The notes under the pieces: model-generated | What the model was told of the DNA's origin: nothing | The model's input: only the letters and a program-made list of their open reading frames with translations | The model's database searches: none | DNA from: Chloroflexota bacterium | GTDB taxonomy: Bacteria; Chloroflexota; Anaerolineae; Anaerolineales; UBA4823 | NCBI GenBank assembly: GCA_029782365.1 | Contig: JAKOUW010000009.1 | Location: forward strand, 1 to 64,000 | Direction: 5' to 3' | DNA length: 64,000 nucleotides | Part shown: positions 58,423 through 64,000 of the stretch, one piece after another | Layout: each line of letters begins with the position of its first letter | Numbering within the stretch: the stretch's first letter is position 1 | Made by a program: the position numbers and the translations under genes

Positions 58423-59994
58423 ATGGCTGAAGCTTTCAAGCTGACCTATGCAACGATGTTCAATCCCCCCGAGGAGCTGCACACCCGCTTCGATGCAGCC
58501 CTGGCTGATACCAAAGCCGCCTTGGGCAAAGATTATGCGATGATTATTGATGGCAAAGAAGTTTTTGCCAGTGAAAAATTTGAAGACCGCAGCCCGGCCA
58601 ACACGGATGTTGTTTTGGGCACCTTCCAGAAAGGTGATGAAAAACATGCCCACCAGGCGCTGGCTGCCGCGCGCAAAGCCTTTCCTGTATGGAGCCACAT
58701 GCCCTGGCAGGAGCGGGTAGCCCTGCTGCGCAAAGCTGCTGACCTGATTGATGAACGGTTGTTCAAAATCGGCGCGGCTATGTCCATGGAAGTTGGCAAG
58801 AATCGCATGGAAGCGCTGGGCGATGTCGCTGAGACAGCCGATTTGATTCGCTACGCCTGCTACCAGATGGAGAAGAATCAAGGCTTTGTGGTGGAAATGG
58901 GCCGCGATCCGCTGGTCGGCTACACCGCCACCAACACTTCAGTGCTGCGCCCATACGGTGTGTGGCTGGTTGTCAGTCCGTTTAACTTTCCCACCGCCCT
59001 CACCGGCGGCCCTGCTGGGGCTGCCCTGGTCACGGGCAACACCATTGTGATGAAACCTGCCACCGATACACCCTGGGTGGTGCGTTTATTGGCAGAATGT
59101 TTCCGCGATGCCGGCCTGCCGGACGGCGTGATGAACTACGTCACCGGCCCTGGGCGCACGATTGGACAGGCGCTGATCGAAAGCCCCGAGGTCGATGGTG
59201 TGACCTTCACCGGCTCGTACGATGTAGGCATGAAAATTTTCCGCGATTTCGCCAACGGCAGGTGGGCACGCCCGACCATTCTGGAGCTGGGTGGCAAAAA
59301 CCCGGGCATCGTCACCCGCAATGCCGACCTGGAACGCGCCGCGGTTGGCATCATCCGCTCGGCCTTCGGTCTACAAGGTCAGAAATGCTCGGCCTGCTCA
59401 CGCATTTATATCGAAGAACCGGTTTACGACAAACTGGTGACCAAGCTGGTCGATATGACCAATAAGCTGGTGATTGGCGATCCGACTGAACGCAGTGTTT
59501 ATCTGGGGCCAGTTGTCAATAAAAGTGCATACCTCGATTACCAGCGCTTTATCGCTGATCTTGGCGAAAATGGCCGCATTCTGACCGGCGGCAAAGTGTT
59601 GACAGAGGGCGCTTTCTCTAAAGGCTATTTCTGCTCTCCTACCCTGGTGGATGATCTCCCGATGGATCACCACCTGTGGAAAGAGGAAATGTTCCTGCCC
59701 ATCAGCACCATCGCCAAAGTGAAGAGCCTGGATGAAGCTATGGCGTATGCCAATGATGTGTCATACGGCCTGACGGCTGGAATTTACGGCTCTGACGAAG
59801 AAGTAAAATGGTTCTTCGACAAGATTGAAGCAGGTGTGACCTATGCCAACCGCCCGCAGGGCGCCACCACCGGCGCTTGGCCTGGATTCCAGCCATTTGG
59901 CGGCTGGAAAGGCTCAGGGTCTTCGGGCAAGAACGCTGGCGGGTATTATTATCTGCAGCTCTATATGCACGAACAAATCCATACCTTGATCCGC
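58423..59994 (+). CDS. Aldehyde dehydrogenase, 1-pyrroline-5-carboxylate dehydrogenase type
   Basis: 524 residues (stop TAA 59995-59997). Nucleophile Cys322 in GLQGQKCSACSR, general base Glu288 in LELGGKNP, and the PFNFPTALTGGP cofactor region. The phrase GQKCSACSR and the length are typical of the P5C dehydrogenases, which turn glutamate-5-semialdehyde into glutamate in proline catabolism; NAD is the usual cofactor. A strong AAGGAGG precedes the ATG at 58423. No proline dehydrogenase is adjacent. Confidence 0.87.
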
Positions 59995-60072
59995 TAATCG
60001 GTCTCGTTCAACCTTATTGGAATGGCGCTTGTAGGTGCGCCCGACAGGCGCCATCCAAATTATCAAACAGGC

Positions 60073-60372
60073 ATGCAAATCGATAAGAGCCGGCTAGGTA
60101 TATTTTTCTTTCTTTTCGGGTTTATCATGCTGGTCATCTTCTTTGGCACCGACCAGAGTCAGAACCCGGAATACCTGCTTTTCTTTGGAGGCGCGCCACT
60201 CACCGCTCTGGGCATCTTCTTGATCTGGCGTCACCGCAAGCCGCCGGAGCCCACCACTCGCTTTGCTGGTGTGAGGCGCCTGCTGAACCCCAGCAAGGAG
60301 CCGCCGAAGCCAAAGGCCCCGCCAACCAAAAAAGAAGGCCGCAAAGGATTATTCAGGATTCTCAAAAAATGA
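60073..60372 (+). CDS. Small membrane protein (99 aa)
   Basis: The ATG at 60073 gives MQIDKSRLGIFFFLFGFIML, a first helix, and a second helix LLFFGGAPLTALGIFLIW. The rest is a basic, Pro/Lys-rich cytoplasmic tail (PSKEPPKPKAPPTKKEGRKG). Its stop overlaps the CoA-transferase A start (ATGA). Family unknown. In the gap before it (59998-60072) is an inverted repeat, ATGGCGC...GCGCCAT, possibly ending the aldehyde dehydrogenase transcript, but without a U-tract. Confidence 0.6.
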   Translation: MQIDKSRLGIFFFLFGFIMLVIFFGTDQSQNPEYLLFFGGAPLTALGIFLIWRHRKPPEPTTRFAGVRRLLNPSKEPPKPKAPPTKKEGRKGLFRILKK

Positions 60373-61271
60373 GCAAACTCACCTCCCTCTCGGATGCCAT
60401 TCAAAAGTTTGTCCACGACGGTGACCTGCTGTATGCCGCCGGGTTTACCCACCTGATTCCTTTCGCTGCGGGGCATGAAATCATACGTCAGAAAAGGCGG
60501 AACCTGACACTGGCGCGCGCCACACCCGATTTGATCTACGACCAGATGGTAGCGGCCGGCTGTGCCCGTAAAGTGATTTTCTCTTACATGGGCAACCCCG
60601 GGGTTGGCTCGCTGCGCATCGTGCGGTCGGAACTGGAGGCCGGGCGGTTGGAATGGGAAGAATATTCTCATTTTGGCATGATCTCGCGCCTGCAGGCCGG
60701 GGCAACCGGGGTTCCTTTTATGCCGATGAACCCCACAGCAGCCGGCGACCTGGAACGGGCGAACCCGAATTACCGCAGCTTGACCGATCCGTATTCAGGC
60801 CAACCGGTGGTGGTAGTGCCAGCCCTCAAGCCCGATGTGGCGATTGTGCACGTCCAGCGCTGCGACGCCGAGGGTAACGCCCATATTTGGGGCATCATCG
60901 GCGAACAAAAAGAAGCAGCCTTTGCTGCCAGCCGAGTGATCTTGACGGCTGAAGAGATCGTTGACCCAAACATCATCCGTTCCGACCCGAACCGCACTTT
61001 GATTCCAGGCATGATTGTAGATGCCGTCTGCCATGTGCCTTTCTGCTCACACCCGTCTTATACCCAGGGCTATTATGATCGCGACAACACTTTTTATTTG
61101 CAGTGGGACGAGATCAGCAAAACAACTGAAGGAGTCAAAAACTACCTGGATGAATGGGTGTTCGGCGTGCAAGATCGCCAGGAATATTGGGACAAATTGG
61201 GCGATTCTGTGCATCAACGGCTCAAAGTTGCCAGCCGCCCCAGCGCTTTGATCGATTACGGGCAGTATTAG
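60369..61271 (+). CDS. CoA-transferase subunit A (glutaconate-CoA-transferase-like)
   Basis: 300 residues. SLSDAIQKFVHDGDLLYAAGF at the N-terminus, KPDVAIVHVQRCDAEGNAHI, VDAVCHVPFCSHPS and the C-terminal YLDEWVFGVQDRQEYWDKLG resemble GctA of glutamate-fermenting bacteria. Family I subunits A bind CoA. The partner subunit B is two genes on. The acid substrate is unknown. It overlaps the upstream membrane gene by 4 nt and is followed 2 nt later by the hydrolase. Confidence 0.85.
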   Translation: MSKLTSLSDAIQKFVHDGDLLYAAGFTHLIPFAAGHEIIRQKRRNLTLARATPDLIYDQMVAAGCARKVIFSYMGNPGVGSLRIVRSELEAGRLEWEEYSHFGMISRLQAGATGVPFMPMNPTAAGDLERANPNYRSLTDPYSGQPVVVVPALKPDVAIVHVQRCDAEGNAHIWGIIGEQKEAAFAASRVILTAEEIVDPNIIRSDPNRTLIPGMIVDAVCHVPFCSHPSYTQGYYDRDNTFYLQWDEISKTTEGVKNYLDEWVFGVQDRQEYWDKLGDSVHQRLKVASRPSALIDYGQY

Positions 61272-61273
61272 GC

Positions 61274-62185
61274 GTGCCTGCCCCGGCCATTCCTTTTATC
61301 ACTTATGGCGAACCTGCGGCAGCGCCTTCCAGCGCGAGCGGAGACTCTCTAACTGCACGTGAGGCGCGGACCAGGCTGCCAATAGTCTTTGCCCATGCCA
61401 ACGGGTATCCGCCGGAGTGTTACGCGCCCCTACTTGAGCGCCTGTCAGCTTCTCATCCCCTATGGGCGTTGTATCAAAGGCCACTATGGCCTGAGGCACG
61501 CCCTCAAGATGTGCACAACTGGTATCCACTTAGCGCTGATTTGCTCAAATTTCTCGAGCAGCGCGGCGCTTGCCAGGTGATCGCCGTTGGACATTCCGTC
61601 GGGGCAATCGCCATCCTGCGCGCTGCGATGCAAGAGCCACAGCGCTTCGCAGCGCTGGTTTTAATCGAGCCCGTGCTAATGCCGCCCTGGGTCAACCTGT
61701 CCTGGCAGGTGATCAGCGCCCTGGGGCTCGCGGAACGTGTCCACCCGCTCATCAAGTCAGCCAGCCGCAGACGGCAAACTTTTACCGACCGAGAGACCAT
61801 TTTTAAAAGTTACCGCCAGAAGAGCGTATTTCGCTATCTTGATGACGAGAGCCTGCGAAAATACATAGAAGGCATGGTTAGCTCTGCGCCGGGGGGAGGC
61901 TGGCAGCTGCGTTACAGCGTCGATTGGGAAGTGCGCATCTACGCCACCGGTGTGAAGGCTGACCTCGATTTATGGCGCGCTCTACCCGGGATCAAGATAC
62001 CATTGCTCATCCTGCGTGGCGCCGAAACCGACACCGCCTGGGCATCTACCGCCCGCCTGGTGCAGCTCATTCGCCCGGCAACGCAGGTGATCACGCTGGA
62101 CCATGCTACCCACCTGGCGCCCCTGGAAAAGCCAGCTCAGGTAGCGCGGCTTACCCTCGATTTTATAAGGAGCCATCTGCTATGA
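61274..62185 (+). CDS. Alpha/beta-fold hydrolase
   Basis: 303 residues from a GTG at 61274; an upstream start would overlap the CoA-transferase gene by more than 110 nt. Oxyanion region FAHANGYPPECY, nucleophile Ser108 in AVGHSVGAIA, Asp in RGAETDTAW and His in LDHATHLAPLEKP complete the triad. It lies between the two CoA-transferase subunits and overlaps subunit B as ATGA. A thioesterase or lactonase acting on the CoA ester, or a C-C hydrolase supplying the acid, is plausible, but not shown. Confidence 0.82.
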   Translation: MPAPAIPFITYGEPAAAPSSASGDSLTAREARTRLPIVFAHANGYPPECYAPLLERLSASHPLWALYQRPLWPEARPQDVHNWYPLSADLLKFLEQRGACQVIAVGHSVGAIAILRAAMQEPQRFAALVLIEPVLMPPWVNLSWQVISALGLAERVHPLIKSASRRRQTFTDRETIFKSYRQKSVFRYLDDESLRKYIEGMVSSAPGGGWQLRYSVDWEVRIYATGVKADLDLWRALPGIKIPLLILRGAETDTAWASTARLVQLIRPATQVITLDHATHLAPLEKPAQVARLTLDFIRSHLL

Positions 62186-62958
62186 TTGCTGTGCCCTATT
62201 CTGCTTCCGAATTGATGGTGGTCAACGCCGCCCGCTTGCTGCGCGACGGTGATGTGGTTTTCGTCGGCGTGGGGCAGCCCAACCTGGCCTGCAACCTGGC
62301 CCGGCGCACGCATGCCCCGAACCTGGTGATGATTTACGAAGCCGGGGTGATCGGTGCGCAGCCCGCCCGCCTGCCGCTGTCGATCGGCGATCCCACTCTG
62401 GTCAGCGGGGCTCTGTCTGTGTGCAGCATGTATGACATCTTTGCCTTTTACCTGCAGCGCGGCAATGTTGATGTCGGTTTTCTGGGTGGCGCTCAGATCG
62501 ACAAATTTGGCAACATCAACGCCACCGTCATCGGACCTTACGAACAACCGAAAGTGCGCCTGCCAGGTTCAGGCGGCTCAATGGAAATCGCCGCCTGGGC
62601 CAGACGCTGTTATATTCTCACCCCTCACCAAAAGCGGCGCTTCCCTGAAAAGTTGGACTTCCGCACTTCATCCGGTTTCATGAGCGGGCGAGCAGAGCGC
62701 GCCGCGGCGCATTTGCGCGGCGCTGGACCGCTGGCTGTGGTGACCGACCTGGGCATCCTTGAACCAGATGATAATGGTGAGCTGGTTCTCACTGCCCTGC
62801 ACCCGGGAGCGACGGTGGAGCAAGCGCAAGCCAACACCGGCTGGACGCTCCAGACTGCTGGTGAGCTGCGGCGCACCGCGCCTCCATCGGTGGAAGAGCT
62901 TCGCATTCTGCGCGAGGAATTGGACCCGCAGGGCATTTACCTGAAATCGGCCGGCTGA
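62182..62958 (+). CDS. CoA-transferase subunit B (glutaconate-CoA-transferase-like)
   Basis: 258 residues from the ATG at 62182 (AAGGAG upstream). The catalytic Glu53 lies in MIYEAGVIGAQP, the family I signature (ExG), which forms the glutamyl-CoA thioester. LGGAQIDKFGNINAT and FPEKLDFRTSSGFMS are typical of subunit B. Together with subunit A it makes a complete enzyme. It is followed 16 nt later by a permease. Confidence 0.86.
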   Translation: MIAVPYSASELMVVNAARLLRDGDVVFVGVGQPNLACNLARRTHAPNLVMIYEAGVIGAQPARLPLSIGDPTLVSGALSVCSMYDIFAFYLQRGNVDVGFLGGAQIDKFGNINATVIGPYEQPKVRLPGSGGSMEIAAWARRCYILTPHQKRRFPEKLDFRTSSGFMSGRAERAAAHLRGAGPLAVVTDLGILEPDDNGELVLTALHPGATVEQAQANTGWTLQTAGELRRTAPPSVEELRILREELDPQGIYLKSAG

Positions 62959-62974
62959 TCACCGCGTCTGCTGT

Positions 62975-64000
62975 ATGCCGACCTTACTGGCGTTTGCGCC
63001 GCTTTGTCTGATCCTGTATCTGATGGCAGGAAGGCGCTGGCCCACTTACCAGTCTGCATTGCTGGGATACCTAGTGACCCTGGTCATCGCTGTCCTCGGC
63101 TTTGGCGCCAATTTTCGGGTAATGTGGGTGGCGCACGCCCGCGGCGTCCTGCTCAGCCTGGATGTGCTGTGGATCATCTGGTCAGCTTATATCTTCTACC
63201 GCATCCTGGATGAAGCCGGTATGGTGAAAGTCATCGGCCAGGCTCTGCCAGGTTTGACCGATGATCGCGGACTGCAAGCGCTGGCGATCGGTTGGGTGTT
63301 TTCCACTTTTTTACAGGGAATGGGCGGGTTCGGTGTGCCAGTCGCCATAACGGCGCCGCTGCTAACCAGCCTGGGTTTCACACCCCTGCAGTCAGTGCTT
63401 ATCCCTTCTATCGGCCATGGTTGGGCTGTCACATACGGCTCGTTGGGTTCTGCTTTCCAGGCATTGCTCACAGCCAGCAGCATGGATTACCCGGCCCTGG
63501 CTGGCGCTTCCGCTTTGCTTTTGGCAGCTGCCGGTCTGGCAGGCGGCCTGCTGGCAGCTCACGTTACCAGCGGTTGGTCAGGGCTGCGCCGCTTGATCAT
63601 TCCGATCATCCTGTTAGGCCTGGGAATGGGTTTTACGCAATACGCCGTGGCAGTCTCCGGTTTATGGAATATTGCTGCAGTCAGCGCCGGGTTAGCAGGG
63701 TTGGCTTTGCTCATCCCAATCGCCTGGGTTTGGAACAGGCTGAGACGCAGCGCCTTCCAGGTAGTTCATCACAAAGCGCTGGCGCAGGCCCTGGTGGGCT
63801 ACGCTCTGCTGATTGGCGTTGCCTGGCTGGCCCAGATTCCGGCGATCAAAGATGCCTTGAGCAGCCCAGTCCTTCAGCTCCACTATCCTGCAACAGCCAC
63901 GGAGCATGGATATTTCCTGCCCGCCTCTGAAACCCGCGCCCTGCCTGTGCTGCGCCATTCGGGCACCCTGCTGCTATATGCCGGCCTGCTCGCAGCCGCC
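62975..64000 (+). CDS. L-lactate permease-family transporter (partial, runs off the end)
   Basis: The frame is open from the ATG at 62975 to the window end (342 codons) and is not closed. It has about ten hydrophobic helices so far. LPGLTDDRGLQALAIGW and FLQGMGGFGVPVAITAPLL match the LctP/LutP/GlcA lactate/glycolate permease family, with the conserved G-x-GGFGxPVA motif. It lies 16 nt after the CoA-transferase, so uptake and activation of an organic acid may be joined. The downstream part is outside the window. Confidence 0.8.
   Translation, partial: MPTLLAFAPLCLILYLMAGRRWPTYQSALLGYLVTLVIAVLGFGANFRVMWVAHARGVLLSLDVLWIIWSAYIFYRILDEAGMVKVIGQALPGLTDDRGLQALAIGWVFSTFLQGMGGFGVPVAITAPLLTSLGFTPLQSVLIPSIGHGWAVTYGSLGSAFQALLTASSMDYPALAGASALLLAAAGLAGGLLAAHVTSGWSGLRRLIIPIILLGLGMGFTQYAVAVSGLWNIAAVSAGLAGLALLIPIAWVWNRLRRSAFQVVHHKALAQALVGYALLIGVAWLAQIPAIKDALSSPVLQLHYPATATEHGYFLPASETRALPVLRHSGTLLLYAGLLAAA

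Noticed and set aside
1..64000. CRISPR array, rRNA operon, intact insertion sequence, prophage or toxin-antitoxin pair
   Set aside because: None seen in reading both strands. No regularly spaced repeats, transposase motifs or phage structural proteins were found.

Overview
The window reads as a chromosome segment from a GC-rich bacterium, most likely a non-phototrophic member of the Chloroflexota (Anaerolineae-like). This is an inference from gene content: a NurA/HerA pair, an orphan XPB-type helicase-associated protein, many small lipoproteins with Thr/Pro-rich linkers, a chlD-type chelatase gene and simple TTGACA/TATAAT promoters. No rRNA or other phylogenetic marker is present to prove it. 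Genes are tightly packed. Many adjacent starts and stops overlap (ATGA, GTGA, TGATG), and several genes start 6-9 nt after a -10 box, which implies leaderless mRNAs.

Layout. 1-2,890: an AT-richer accessory patch with a decayed RHS/YD-repeat gene, two lipoproteins and a gene fragment. It ends at tRNA-Val. 2,988-7,431: tRNA-Val, hutI, a small membrane protein, an HD hydrolase, a response regulator, an inositol-monophosphatase-family enzyme and convergent surE. 7,480-12,706 (minus): tRNA-Arg, then a run of HAD phosphatase, P-loop/GrpB fusion, ABC exporter, lipoprotein and M50-like membrane protein. 12,754-14,696: queuosine genes (queF; queC-yhhQ). 14,805-18,211: an EEP-family hydrolase, a universal stress protein and a chelatase gene whose AAA+ and VWA parts are joined by an A10G slippery site. 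18,274-23,008 (minus): thrC-lysC-asd-HAD. 23,110-27,690 (minus): a MarR-type regulator and a heterodimeric ABC exporter. 27,908-29,485: an SDR and an LigB-type dioxygenase.

29,557-36,533 is a complete histidine operon, hisGDCBHAFIE. It is preceded by a 26-codon leader peptide with four consecutive His codons and a terminator, the layout of a classical attenuator. 36,577-40,680: unknown membrane proteins with strong, apparently operated promoters, a structured non-coding region, a NYN RNase, a LysM protein and a DUF1992 protein. 40,681-45,906 (minus): a HIT-gene remnant, a YcaQ-like protein, Nudix, APH-like kinase, saccharopine-dehydrogenase-like protein, DinB-like protein and ferritin. 46,087-49,639 (minus): NurA, a stand-alone HAS-barrel protein and HerA, i.e. 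a DNA-end-processing operon. 49,712-58,230: a P-type Ca2+-type ATPase, icd, a VOC protein, the XPB-like N-terminal protein, a lipid kinase and a DUF429 protein. 58,423-64,000: an aldehyde dehydrogenase (P5C dehydrogenase type), then a small membrane protein, CoA-transferase A, alpha/beta hydrolase, CoA-transferase B and an LctP-family permease that runs off the end. The latter looks like uptake and CoA-activation of an organic acid.

Apart from 1-427, no stretch longer than about 300 bp lacks a gene. No CRISPR array, rRNA, intact insertion sequence or prophage was seen. Coordinates of promoters and hairpins come from reading by eye. Functions are assigned from recognisable motifs, not from database searches.
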